64,000 nucleotides of DNA from Semisulcospira habei (Eukaryota; Mollusca; Gastropoda; Semisulcospiridae): the NCBI GenBank assembly GCA_036245525.1, contig BTPG01000004.1, forward strand, positions 18,589,103 through 18,653,102, read 5' to 3'. The notes under the pieces were generated by a model. The model did not search any database. It was not told the DNA's origin and saw only the letters and a list, made by a program, of their open reading frames with translations. Below, one piece after another: positions 1-8,232 of this stretch (position 1 is its first letter; each line of letters starts with the position of its first letter). Position numbers and translations under genes: made by a program.

Positions 1-1
1 T

Positions 2-574
2 GGGAATCTTGACACAGAAATAAAAGAAAGAATACAGCACAGATTAAATGATTTGCAGATAGAAAGATCAGGACGGTTAGAAGTGATTAGTATTGGAAGA
101 CAAAAACTTAAAACCCAAGTTAACAGGATTAGAGAAACTATTCAGAAAATACTTCATGAAGACACTACTCTGGCTGAGAGACTAAAAACACTTTTCAGAG
201 AACAGGGTATCACAATTGCTAGTTTAATTACTGCTCTTGGATTTATTATCAGTACTGCTGTGTTGGCTGTCTCCGGTAGTGGTGGGGGTGCAGCCCCAGC
301 CCCAGCACCACCAACCCCTGGCCCCCCGGCTCCAACTGACCCAAAAGATTTACAGTCATGGGTAAAGAAACAGTTGTCTCACATATCAGACTTGCTTAAA
401 AAATTGGCTCTGAAAGCAGTGGTCGCTTTGCCTGGCATAATTGGCACTGTTGTCAGTTGGCTGATTAGTACAGCGGCAAAGGCAGTAGGGTTTATGGCAG
501 AACATGTGTGGATCTTTCTGGTTACAGTAGGAGGGTTGATGGTGGGTTATTTAATGAAACAGATAAAGAAGTAA
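2..574 (+). CDS. Polinton-associated membrane protein, N-terminus outside window
   Basis: The frame is open from base 2, so the protein is truncated at its start and has at least 190 residues here. The N-terminal half is charged and helical (coiled-coil-like, many K/E/R). It is followed by a hydrophobic segment around GITIASLITALGFIISTAVL, a Gly/Ala/Pro-rich linker with an APAPAPP stretch, an amphipathic helix, then two further hydrophobic segments ending in a basic QIKK tail. Similar proteins recur in Polintons, but I cannot assign a function; a virion membrane or membrane-bending role is inference. Its stop overlaps the stop of the convergent next gene by 24 bp. Confidence 0.65.
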   Translation, partial: GNLDTEIKERIQHRLNDLQIERSGRLEVISIGRQKLKTQVNRIRETIQKILHEDTTLAERLKTLFREQGITIASLITALGFIISTAVLAVSGSGGGAAPAPAPPTPGPPAPTDPKDLQSWVKKQLSHISDLLKKLALKAVVALPGIIGTVVSWLISTAAKAVGFMAEHVWIFLVTVGGLMVGYLMKQIKK

Positions 575-1804
575 AACCCCTAATCCTGTTAGACCTATTA
601 CCAATGCAGTTCTTTCTGACTCATGTGTGTCAGGGGTTGACTGTACTGGTTGTATGAGTGCCGGTGTTGGGGCCAGGGCCGGGGGTGTTACCGTCTGTAA
701 TGATTTTAATGACTGTACATGTGTGGTTGTTGCTCCTAAGTTTACAGATTGATTGAGACCTAATTTTTGGTCACGACCTGCAACAACTATTTCATTATTA
801 TAATTTGTTATTGTACCCATTTGGAGTTGAAGGTCAGATGGTAACATGTATAACCCGATGCCAATTACAAAGTCAACTTTTGATCTGGCATATCTGAGTA
901 CGTCTTGGTAACGCTGTATGCTTGATGGGAGATCGACTGTTGAGTTAATTGAATCTTCAAGATTTGCGAGAAACTGTTTTTGTGCTTCAAACTTTCCACT
1001 TCCATTCAAAATGTTTGATTTTGTTAGTGATTGTGCTCCTAGTATACACCAGACATATGTTCTGATAGACTCATTGACGTGCTCGACTCCTGCTTGAGTA
1101 AACCCGTCAGATTTATCTAAAACAAATGTGGTCCAGGCGTTAGACTGCTTCTGCTCTATTGATCCTATCCAAACTTGTGATTTTGATGAGAATGAAGTGT
1201 AACCAGGGTAATAATCTTGAGGGTATTGTCTGTGACTCAAAGCGTAATACAATGTACCCATGCCTTTGTGATCATCAAGTTTTTGTGTGAAGTCATACTT
1301 AGTGCCAGGGTTAATGTTAAATTCATTACAAATGCGTTCAAACGCTTTCATATCCATGGGGTTGTTATACCTGTTGAAACTGGATTCAGTTGGTAGTGGT
1401 GTATGCAGTTCTGACAGTATACGTCTAAGCTGGTAATAAACATGGAAACGATACACAGATCTAATCAGTTTGTTTGAGTGATTCAAATGATCTGTGAATG
1501 AAACACCACAGCCTGTAGTAGAACACAGTATGGCAAAATTGAGTTGGTTTTGAAACATCTGTAGTGGACTTGAAGACCACTTTCTTGCAGTTGAGTCATC
1601 TGTTATTGGAGGGTTTAGGTAATGGTCAAACGGATTCGGTACTTTGACTTGAAATAGATCTTGTACGCTTGCGTCAGACACAGCTATGTCAAACTGATTT
1701 AGTTGAATTATTTTCTGTTCATAAGTAGGTGCAGCATTATATTTGGCATCTATATTAAATTGAAATGCGTTTGTTGTGGTAATGGTTGGTGATTTAAATT
1801 CCAT
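551..1804 (-). CDS. Uncharacterised 417-aa Polinton protein with C-terminal membrane anchor
   Basis: An intact 417-codon gene beginning ATG at 1804. The long N-terminal part looks globular with few charged clusters. A short Pro/Thr-rich linker near residues 370-395 leads to one C-terminal hydrophobic helix (ALVIGLTGLGVLLLYLF) and a terminal His, that is, a tail-anchored layout. It is convergent with the preceding gene (24-bp overlap) and divergent from the minor capsid gene, with only 24 bp between start codons. Position beside the penton-like gene suggests a structural or entry-related virion component, but no domain is recognised and this remains inference. Confidence 0.6.
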   Translation of the reverse strand: MEFKSPTITTTNAFQFNIDAKYNAAPTYEQKIIQLNQFDIAVSDASVQDLFQVKVPNPFDHYLNPPITDDSTARKWSSSPLQMFQNQLNFAILCSTTGCGVSFTDHLNHSNKLIRSVYRFHVYYQLRRILSELHTPLPTESSFNRYNNPMDMKAFERICNEFNINPGTKYDFTQKLDDHKGMGTLYYALSHRQYPQDYYPGYTSFSSKSQVWIGSIEQKQSNAWTTFVLDKSDGFTQAGVEHVNESIRTYVWCILGAQSLTKSNILNGSGKFEAQKQFLANLEDSINSTVDLPSSIQRYQDVLRYARSKVDFVIGIGLYMLPSDLQLQMGTITNYNNEIVVAGRDQKLGLNQSVNLGATTTHVQSLKSLQTVTPPALAPTPALIQPVQSTPDTHESERTALVIGLTGLGVLLLYLFH

Positions 1805-1828
1805 CTTTTTTTATATGAGATAATAAAA
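1805..1828. promoter_or_regulatory. 24-bp divergent start-codon spacer with TATAAA-like boxes
   Basis: Two divergent genes start 24 bp apart. Read leftward the spacer gives TATAAAAAAAG just before the ATG at 1804; read rightward it gives TAATAAAA just before the ATG at 1829. The same A-rich TATAAAA/AATAAAA-to-ATG arrangement recurs at other genes of both Polinton copies. Promoter function is inferred from recurrence only. Confidence 0.4.
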
Positions 1829-2539
1829 ATGTTTATTACCTTAACAAATCTTGACACAAGCAAACCAGTGTGGTTAACTAATGGGATTGATAATCGGGAT
1901 GGTAGCAAGGCTGCAGCTATCCATGAAATGTTCTATACAGTAAAATGGTTTAATGTAACAGATGATATATATAATAAAGTAATTTTTGATGGTAAGACTG
2001 AAGCTTTACCACCCGGGTATTATGACTTTTGTACTATAGCTGAATGGTTTCAAAGTAATTTTAAAATTAAAGCAACTTTAAATCCAGCTAACCTACTTGT
2101 TACATTAGAATTTCCGACACAAAATTGGTTAAGGATCTCAGATAGATTTGCATATTTACTTGGATTTTATATTGACGAAGATTGGTGGAGATCAGATGAT
2201 TTAGATGAAGCTATGTCTGGTATTATAACAATGAAGACCAAAAAACTTAAAATAACTGGAAAACGTCCTGTCAATTTGTCAGTACACACAGTACTACATG
2301 TTTATTTGAAAGAACTAAACACATCTGAGAATGTTCACAATGGAAAGCCTTCAACTTTGTTGAGATGCTTACCTACTGGAACTGCTCCGTATTGTGAAAG
2401 TGTAGTTGTTAGATTTCCTAATTTGCAGTTTAAGAAATTAGGTTCTAGTTTCTTTGAGTCACTGAGTATATCTGTAACTAATCAGGATGACAAACCAGTT
2501 CTTATGCATGATTTTAGTGTTGTGTTGGAAATTAAATAA
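1829..2539 (+). CDS. Penton-like minor capsid protein (single jelly-roll)
   Basis: A 236-aa protein matching the layout of Polinton minor capsid proteins (penton base homologues that occupy icosahedral vertices). Visible hallmarks are an N-terminal strand-rich region, the LPPGYYDFCTIAEWF element near residue 60, the RFAYLLGF segment near residue 107, and a C-terminal run of strands ending SISVTNQDDKPVLMHDFSVV. Length fits the family. The start is the first ATG, directly preceded by TAATAAAA. It sits between the tail-anchored protein gene (divergent) and another beta-rich gene (22 bp downstream), consistent with a virion-structure cluster. Assignment is by recalled family pattern, not by a search. 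Confidence 0.75.
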   Translation: MFITLTNLDTSKPVWLTNGIDNRDGSKAAAIHEMFYTVKWFNVTDDIYNKVIFDGKTEALPPGYYDFCTIAEWFQSNFKIKATLNPANLLVTLEFPTQNWLRISDRFAYLLGFYIDEDWWRSDDLDEAMSGIITMKTKKLKITGKRPVNLSVHTVLHVYLKELNTSENVHNGKPSTLLRCLPTGTAPYCESVVVRFPNLQFKKLGSSFFESLSISVTNQDDKPVLMHDFSVVLEIK

Positions 2540-2560
2540 TTTTATTTTTGTTTATAAAAA

Positions 2561-3436
2561 ATGAGTGGTGGTCCAAAGTCGAGAATCATACCAGTTGCAT
2601 GTCCAGTAACAGAATTGAAAGATTTGGCAGACGTACAGGATTTTGAGAAGGAGGGGGAAATTGGAGAAATATATGGTTTTGAACTTGATTCAAATGGCAT
2701 GTACAAGAGGAAAGTAATTGTTGACATGAAAGACAGTGAAAAACAGATTCCTAAACTTGGTCAGCTGCGTGATGTTACTGTACCTACTCCACCTGTAAAT
2801 AATGCGCCTTACAACTTAATACATGTGGGAAATAAGTGGGTGGTTTCACCTGTGCCTGTTCCACCACCCACAATTGACTGGGACATAAAGTTGGAATTTA
2901 TTAGTCCTTATGTATACACTGATGATGAAGGTGCCTTAGTGTTTAGGAAGGTTGTTAATTCTGGGCCGCTTATTGTAAGTCTTGTTCCAAGTTTTGCTTC
3001 AGACGACAATAGCAGAGAAAAACTGAAAGTTGAAAATTATGAGAGACGGAGATATCTTCTTACAACTAGAAAGGGTAGATCAGATACTTCTGTTGTGTTT
3101 ATGCCAGCAAGCTTAGTCGTGGCTAGAGAAGCGACAATAGTATTTGAAATTATCATGAAATCAGTAACTACTGCTAAAGAGGCTCAAATTGCACAGGGAA
3201 TTAAACTTACATGGAATGGCACAGTGACAGAATCAACAAAGGTCTTTATTGCTATTACAAAAAATAATGATGTTATTAATGTTTCGAGCAGTGTTCCAGC
3301 TGTCAAGGTGGTGGTTGACAAAACAACTTTTGTTCGTCTAACTTACATAAACCTTGAACACATTGATCTTGTTGCATTTTATTATGCCAGCAAATTGTAT
3401 ACTTTTGAAGAGTTGCAAAATGTAATTGCTGATTAA
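2561..3436 (+). CDS. Uncharacterised beta-rich 291-aa Polinton protein
   Basis: An intact gene starting after GTTTATAAAAA. No signal peptide or membrane helix is visible. The N-terminal 90 residues are polar with a Pro-rich stretch (PVPVPPPTIDWD), followed by alternating short hydrophobic and polar segments typical of beta-sandwich proteins. Direct adjacency to the penton-like gene suggests a second minor capsid, spike or fibre-like protein, which is inference only. The stop codon lies inside an AATAAA sequence, and the next gene starts 29 bp later. Confidence 0.55.
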   Translation: MSGGPKSRIIPVACPVTELKDLADVQDFEKEGEIGEIYGFELDSNGMYKRKVIVDMKDSEKQIPKLGQLRDVTVPTPPVNNAPYNLIHVGNKWVVSPVPVPPPTIDWDIKLEFISPYVYTDDEGALVFRKVVNSGPLIVSLVPSFASDDNSREKLKVENYERRRYLLTTRKGRSDTSVVFMPASLVVAREATIVFEIIMKSVTTAKEAQIAQGIKLTWNGTVTESTKVFIAITKNNDVINVSSSVPAVKVVVDKTTFVRLTYINLEHIDLVAFYYASKLYTFEELQNVIAD

Positions 3437-3464
3437 ATAAAAAAAATATTTGTGAATAAAAAAA

Positions 3465-4151
3465 ATGGTAAACTTCTATCCGCAACTACCAACGCTTGAT
3501 CCGACTGAAACAAATGTGATGACTAAAACAACACTTGCGCCTGATCCACATATGCCAATTGCTTCAGATAAAACATTACAGGCAGATGCATTCAGATTAA
3601 ATAATATTACAGAAGCTTTGAAATATTTGGAGAGTGAGGAGGCGAAATACTCACGGTGCAAAAGACGGTATAAGACCGTTTTTAATTCTGTTCAAAACAC
3701 TTCTATGGCTATTGGTGCAGTTTCAGCTTCATGTTCTGTAGGGGGTATCGTTCTGTTCGCCACAGGAATTGGGAGTTTGGCTGGAATAGCAGTTGAGGGT
3801 GTTAGCGTTGCTACATGCCTGGCTTGCTTTGGTTTGGAGGCCTTAAACAAGAGGTTTCACACAAAATTACAGAAACATGAATCATTGAGTACGCTCGCTG
3901 GTGCAAAGTTGAGCAGTATGAAACTTATTATCAGTAAGGCATTAAATGATAATTGTATTGATGACGAAGAATTTAAGCGTGTCCAGGATGATTTGAATAA
4001 TTACAAAAAACAAAAATCTGAAATACAGAATAAAATGCATAGTCAGTCTTCCGTGAATGTTGAAGAACTGAAGGCCAGTTTTTTAGCAGAGGGAAAAAGG
4101 ATCGGTGTTCAGGAAACCACAGAAAAACTACACAATCTTTTAAACAAATAA
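3465..4151 (+). CDS. Two-helix membrane protein, SLATT-like layout
   Basis: A 228-aa protein with a polar N-terminus, a helical KYLESEEAKYSRCKRRYKTV segment, two hydrophobic helices near residues 75-120 (one rich in Gly/Ser/Val, with GIVLFATGIGSLAGIAVEGV), then a long charged helical C-terminus (KALNDNCIDDEEFKRVQDDL). Proteins of this shape are common in Polintons; the layout also resembles SLATT-type small membrane proteins, but I cannot confirm homology. Likely role: virion or host-membrane modification (inference). The stop codon overlaps AATAAA. Confidence 0.55.
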   Translation: MVNFYPQLPTLDPTETNVMTKTTLAPDPHMPIASDKTLQADAFRLNNITEALKYLESEEAKYSRCKRRYKTVFNSVQNTSMAIGAVSASCSVGGIVLFATGIGSLAGIAVEGVSVATCLACFGLEALNKRFHTKLQKHESLSTLAGAKLSSMKLIISKALNDNCIDDEEFKRVQDDLNNYKKQKSEIQNKMHSQSSVNVEELKASFLAEGKRIGVQETTEKLHNLLNK

Positions 4152-4204
4152 AAATCAGATTAGGTAATCGTTTATTAATTACATACACTTCACAGAAAAA
4201 TGCC

Positions 4205-4270
4205 ATGCCACTTACACCACTTGTGCCTGATTATTTAACCCCATCAGCACCACCACCTGAGTATTACTGA
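4205..4270 (+). CDS. 21-codon ORF carrying PSAP and PPEY late-domain motifs
   Basis: The last short open frame before the Polinton terminus. It reads MPLTPLVPDYLTPSAPPPEYY and stops at 4270. It contains PSAP (a Tsg101/ESCRT-I type motif) overlapping PPPEY (a WW-domain/Nedd4 type PPxY motif). An out-of-frame ATG lies at 4200. It follows the membrane-protein gene by 53 bp in the same orientation. Twenty-one codons can occur by chance, so gene status rests on the paired motifs and the position. Confidence 0.35.
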   Translation: MPLTPLVPDYLTPSAPPPEYY

Positions 4271-4555
4271 GAAAAAAAAGTTTTTTTATTGTCCTTGTAT
4301 CTTGATAAATCTGTCTCAGTGTCTTGGGACTTGAGTCAAGTTGTTGTAAGAACTTAGGGTAAGTACTTGTAAGAACTTAGGGTAAGTACTTGTAAGAACT
4401 TAGGGTAAGTAATTAATAAGTTCTTATGACAACACACTTAAAGGTTACCTCTGCAGGTTCCTAAAAGTTAGTTGCAACTTGTTAATAAGTATTAAGTTTC
4501 ACTTGGCATCACTTGATCAGGTTCATGATTAGGTTTTTATAGAGACAATAGTTAT
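4271..4555. other. Polinton copy A subterminal non-coding region
   Basis: 285 bp without a convincing ORF between the last short frame and the terminal repeat. It contains three copies of a 23-bp tandem repeat and is otherwise AT-rich. Confidence 0.6.
4344..4412. repeat. 23-bp tandem repeat, three copies
   Basis: TTGTAAGAACTTAGGGTAAG followed by TAC repeats at 4344, 4367 and 4390, the last unit diverging at its end. It sits 144 bp inside the terminal repeat, so it could be a replication or packaging signal; that is speculation. No equivalent was seen at 55539-55695. Confidence 0.85.
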
Positions 4556-4655
4556 AGAGATAAAACAATAGAGTCCCGATAGATAATCAGATCAATAAGG
4601 CCGCATCCGTCATGCTCGTCACTTTTTTAAAATCAAAGGGTTGATTCAGAATTAA

Positions 4656-4690
<35 letters not shown>

Positions 4691-4791
4691 AAAATTGGGG
4701 TCAAAATTTTGATATTAAAAATGGCGTAAATTAATGACGGATGCGGCTCTATTGAATTCATTGTCTTACGGGACTCTATTGTTTTATCTCT
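4556..4791. repeat. Polinton copy A terminal repeat, self-complementary
   Basis: The outer 23 bp at 4556-4578 (AGAGATAAAACAATAGAGTC...) are the exact reverse complement of 4769-4791. Further in, GCATCCGTCAT on one arm pairs with ATGACGGATGC on the other. The loop side contains a run of 33 G (4657-4689). Read inward from 4791, the order of blocks (AGAGATA, GCCGCATCCGTCATTAATTTACGC, ATCAAAATT, GAATCAACCCTTT, GAGCATGACGGATGCG) is the same as at 55329-55538, as expected for the two ends of one element family. Confidence 0.7.
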
Positions 4792-5163
4792 GGGCCACGT
4801 GGTCCGGGGCCAGATGCCGGAGGCTGTGGAAAACGTCAGTAGCAGGTGCGCTCCCCCGCTGGAGAGACTTGCATCGGCACCAAGGGACAGCTGGGGTGAA
4901 GGCGAGGTGAGGGGAACTCCCGCCGCGAGCCAGCCGAGAACCGCCCAACGAAGAAGACGACGATGTAGCATTGATAACCCCGGAACTGGAAACTTGGGGT
5001 CGCTGTCGAGGGACGCCAGTGAAGAAGCAGGTGCATAGCTGCCAACTTTGGAGAAATAAAAATCCTGACTGGCCGGGGTCCAGGGGCCGCCTAGGCCCCG
5101 GCAGGGTGCAGGGGCAGTGCCCCACTGGGGGGTGCAGGGGGGCTACGCCCCCCGCTCGTAAAC

Positions 5164-5520
5164 GAAAATCAGCATTTTGATGGCAGTTTGGAGGCCTCTC
5201 CTTGAAGCAAAATTCAAAATAATAACCAGTTTGTATCCTTTAGTTTGAAGTTATTTACATTCACATCAGCACAAAAAAATCATGGCTGAACAAAATAAAT
5301 CAATGGAAACGAAAAATCAGCATTTTGAAGGCAGTTTGGAGGCCTCTCCTTGAAGCAAAAATCAAAATAATGACCAGTTTGTATCCTACAGTTTGAAGTT
5401 TATTTACATTCACATCAGCACAAAAAATCATAGCTGAACAAACTAAATCAAGGACAATGGAAACGAAAATCAGCATTTTGAAGGCAGTTTGGAGGCCTCT
5501 CTTTGAAACAAAATTCAAAG
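5164..5520. repeat. About 150-bp tandem repeat, 2-3 units
   Basis: AATCAGCATTTTGA begins units at about 5167, 5312 and 5467. Each continues with a GGCAGTTTGGAGGCCTCTC block, and the first two share CACATCAGCACAAAAAATCA. It is internal to the hAT element. Confidence 0.8.
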
Positions 5521-5602
5521 TTTATCTACTCTTTTGATGGTGAGCAAGGGTTTGCAGCAGCCTTCAGGGACTGAGATGTTGCTGATTTTGCCTTCAACAG
5601 CA

Positions 5603-5606
<4 letters not shown>

Positions 5607-5633
<27 letters not shown>
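5607..5633. repeat. (CT)n microsatellite
   Basis: Thirteen uninterrupted CT dinucleotides within the hAT element. Confidence 0.95.
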
Positions 5634-5639
<6 letters not shown>

Positions 5640-5787
5640 TTCGGTTTGTGTTCCACACTTTCATAATTATTTCACAAGATGCTCTTACTTTTTCATGTAT
5701 TCCTTCATTTATTCAATTCATCATTCAGTCTGACCGCCAGACAGTCTTTATTTTTTCTTCATTATACTTCGCTACTTATACTTATAC

Positions 5788-5973
5788 TTGGTGTTTCTTA
5801 CGTTTTTCGTGCAGACTGATGTCTTTTTGGCCGCCGTGACCGATGTTTATGTCCGCCCGGCACATTTTACAAAAGGCAAAGTGTTCCCCCTTTCTCGATT
5901 CGTCGATGTAAGGAAAGGAACGCTTGAAGTCTGGATGGAACTTCACCAAACACTTCTGCTTCTTAGGAGGCAT
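5788..5973 (-). pseudogene. hAT-associated zinc-finger exon (5' exon of a transposase-type gene)
   Basis: From ATG at 5973 the frame encodes MPPKKQKCLVKFHPDFK, then a FAFCKMCRADINIGHGG...H..KRKKHQ segment, a C2H2/BED-like finger common at the N-terminus of hAT-derived proteins. The open frame runs into GTATAAG, a plausible splice donor (5781-5787). No downstream exon with the transposase core lies in the element, so the gene is incomplete here. Function would have been DNA binding. Confidence 0.5.
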
Positions 5974-6095
5974 GATTTTGTTGAAAATCGAAAATACTCT
6001 GTGACCAGTTGTGAAGATCGTTGAGCATGTGCTCGAGGGCAAATTCGAAGGAACCGGAACAAACAGAATGGACGGAATTTGCCGCGCATGCGTAA

Positions 6096-6880
6096 TCAAG
6101 ACTGGCTGTGGGTCCCCGAAAGCTTAGCGGTACAGTATAGCGGTAGGCTCTCAACTACAGGCGCTTGACCCCGCGCGGTACGCCAAAATGCCTCGAATTT
6201 TAAAACAAAGCTTGAAAATATGAAAATCGGGAGAAATGTACAAAAAACCGGAGAATCGGGAATTGAAAAAAAATCGGGAAATTCCCGATAAAATCGGGAG
6301 GGTTGGCAGCTATGCAGGTGCATCCGAAGCAGGCGGCAGTAGAGACGACCAAGGGGAAGCAGGCCCGCTGCCGCACCCAACTGACCCAGGAGCTGAAGCC
6401 ACATCCTGTCGGGGATCGCGTCCTCGGTCCTTGTCCAAAGAGGCCTCCGCCCGGAACCGCCAGAGGAGATCGTCCCGGTAGATCGACGTGGGGCTCGAAG
6501 GCGTCCATCTGGTCCTGGCCACTCCTGCGTCCAGGAAACGGGTGAACACCCTGGGCTGCGGCTGAGGCTGAAAGGACGCGCGCGAAGGTGGTACACCACA
6601 CCGCCAAGCGAAACGCCGGTAACGTCCGAAGGAGGGTAGTATGGGGCCGAGCAGAAGCATCCCACAGGGCTAGGCTGACAGCAAGACCCCGAGACCGAGG
6701 AAGCGCGCCTGACAAGCCCTCCCGCAGAGTAGGGAGCAGCCGGGGCGAAGGCTGGGACCGGGACGTCGCAGGCCGTTCACGCGTCACAAGTCCGCCCGGA
6801 TGTCCAGCATGAAAGGGGAGGCATACAGCGTGGGTGTCCCCAGGCCATAAGAAGGCCCCACACTTGGCGCAGAATTTCAT
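6096..6880 (-). pseudogene. Decayed DIRS reverse transcriptase / gag remnants (copy B0)
   Basis: Overlapping minus-strand frames carry fragments seen in sibling copies at 24208-25744 and 50409-51930, but frameshifts scatter them over three frames. Near 6830-6880 a CAKCGAFLWPGDTHAVCLPF segment looks like the Cys/His-rich motif of the family's gag-region protein. No complete domain remains. Confidence 0.45.
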
Positions 6881-7632
6881 CCGAGTATTACAACAGAAAA
6901 CAAAAGTGTGCGAAGGCCGCGCATGGCATCCCCCTAGGCTACATGAACCGAGCTCACGGGCGAGTCAGACCCAAGTCACTGTCCATTGTAGCTCTGTTTC
7001 TTGTAATTTGTGGAATGAGCGAGTGAGGGAATGCGAGCAACAATATAGTTATCTTGAATCTCGAATGTCCGCCAAGACCAATTTCCACGGCCATTGCCAC
7101 AGATTGTGTGGCATTAACCGAGGCGTTACCTTGCCAAAGCAGCACAGCTGCTAGGTAAACACCCCCCCCCCCCCCCCACCCCAGCAAGAAGGACTGCTAT
7201 GGTAAACCCCCCCCCCCCAGATGCCGCCCCTGCGAGGGTAATCCAACGGGTTCACAACCGGTAATCCAACCATACACAGCCGAAGCTATCCTTGAAGGCT
7301 GAATCCAACCGTTCACGGTGAGCTAAGCATAAAGACTGGCAGGATTCTCCTAAGCACGTGACTGGATAGGGAGGCAGGGGAGACCACTCAGGGTTCCTTG
7401 GTAACAACTCCCTGGAGTCGCCTCCCTGGTTGTGTAGTGTACACAACGGATGATTAGGCTGAAATCAGTAAGCTAAGTGTACCTTCCTATTAGTAGTGCC
7501 ATCGAAAAGAGTTTTGAGAAAACAAATAACATTTTCACACAAATGACAAACATATTTCTGAGTGAATATTCACAACATTGACAGTTATTAGCAATCACAG
7601 CAATGATATTCACACCGAAAACAAGAACTTAC

Positions 7633-7778
7633 ATATGAAAGTCTGTAAGGTCATCAAAGTTATATCCCCTTATGCGGTGGTGTGTGTCGGCAGCCAGGAC
7701 CGTTTTGCTGTCAGGCTGACACACAAGGCACTGCACCCGCACCCCTTCCCAGTTGTCTAGCACCGTACCATCAATATC
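7633..7778 (-). CDS. WDR26: WDR26 orthologue, WD40 exon (fourth seen here)
   Basis: Minus-strand exon with acceptor TTGCAG before GATATTGATGG (exon 5' end 7778) and donor GTAAGT after CATAT (3' end 7633). It encodes a WD40 segment including [16 protein letters not shown] and [15 protein letters not shown], which closely matches the middle of WDR26. The upstream exon ends on a whole codon and this one starts on a whole codon, so the frame is kept; it is 146 nt long, ending in phase 2. WDR26 is the Gid7-type WD40 subunit of the CTLH E3 ubiquitin ligase. The next exon is not in the window. Confidence 0.85.
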
Positions 7779-7874
7779 CTGCAACCATTTTAAACTTCCT
7801 TATGAACTGTGTGTGGCCCTTATAAAATATTTCAGTTATAAATAATAATAAATAATAATTATGGTATTTATAAT

Positions 7875-7972
7875 GTGTAAGCTGTTGCACATATCATGTG
7901 CAGAAATTGACAAATTTTAAAGTGTAACGTCATAAAATTAGAATTTCTGCACTGTTGTGCAACAGCTTACAC
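7875..7972. repeat. Terminal palindrome of D0
   Basis: Begins GTGTAAGCTGTTGCAC and ends GTGCAACAGCTTACAC, with internal TGTGCAGAAATT/AATTTCTGCAC pairing. Its full reverse complement is at 8233-8330. Confidence 0.85.
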
Positions 7973-8183
7973 CTTTGGGTATTGTAATACTCTATCTCTA
8001 AGTACCGAGCTTTGGTTAACCTTGATAACTACACGAGTAGTTGGAGAAAATTTCCAGAGAGCGTGGGCGATAGCCCGGTTACTCGATTGGATAGTCTCTC
8101 TGGAAGGAAGTATTATGACCATAACGGGAGGGTATATATACCCGTTCCCTCCAAGAATTCCCGCTTGAAGTAATACGAGACTA
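7973..8183. repeat. D0 left inverted terminal repeat
   Basis: Runs from CTTTGGGTATTGTAATACTC to GAATTCCCGCTTGAAGTAAT and matches 12855-13062 in reverse complement. Confidence 0.85.
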
Positions 8184-8232
8184 ACACAACAGCAAATACA
8201 TTAAAGCTAAAGAACAACAATGCGACACTAAA

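Larger units (their letters stand above)
1..4791. mobile_element. Polinton/Maverick copy A, right end (truncated by window)
   Basis: AT-rich, densely packed genes with spacings of about 20-60 bp, ending in a terminal repeat at 4556-4791 next to GC-rich retrotransposon sequence. It contains a penton-like minor capsid gene and several membrane proteins of the type found in Polintons. The part that would carry integrase, polymerase, ATPase and major capsid lies left of the window. All complete genes are open, so the copy may be young. The terminus begins AG when read inward from 4791, as is usual for Polintons. Confidence 0.8.
5036..6314 (-). mobile_element. hAT-type DNA transposon fragment inserted in B0
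   Basis: Starts TAGCTGCCAAC and ends GTTGGCAGCTATG, near-perfect terminal inverted repeats, and is flanked by CAGGTGCA on both sides (5028-5035 and 6315-6322), an 8-bp target duplication as hAT elements make. Inside are a BED/TTF-like zinc-finger exon on the minus strand, tandem repeats and a CT microsatellite. No transposase core with its catalytic domain is present, so it is non-autonomous or internally deleted. Flanking B0 sequence is continuous across it. Confidence 0.7.
4792..7530 (-). mobile_element. DIRS-like family B, copy B0, truncated on the left
   Basis: GC-rich decayed retrotransposon. Its right end (about 7300-7530) is the family's inverted terminal repeat: a GTTGTGTAG/TACACAAC stem, then GGCTGAAATCAGTAAGCTAA and the GTACCTTCCTATTAGTA terminus also seen at 21521 and 43857. 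The left part is cut off by the Polinton terminus at 4791. Reverse transcriptase remnants lie at 6096-6660 and a Cys-rich gag segment near 6840 (minus strand). It is interrupted by a hAT element at 5036-6314. Two C homopolymers (7162-7177, 7207-7219) lie in its 3' part. Confidence 0.65.

Noticed and set aside
7162..7219. Poly-C tracts as functional signals
   Set aside because: Simple homopolymers in a decayed repeat; nothing else supports a function.
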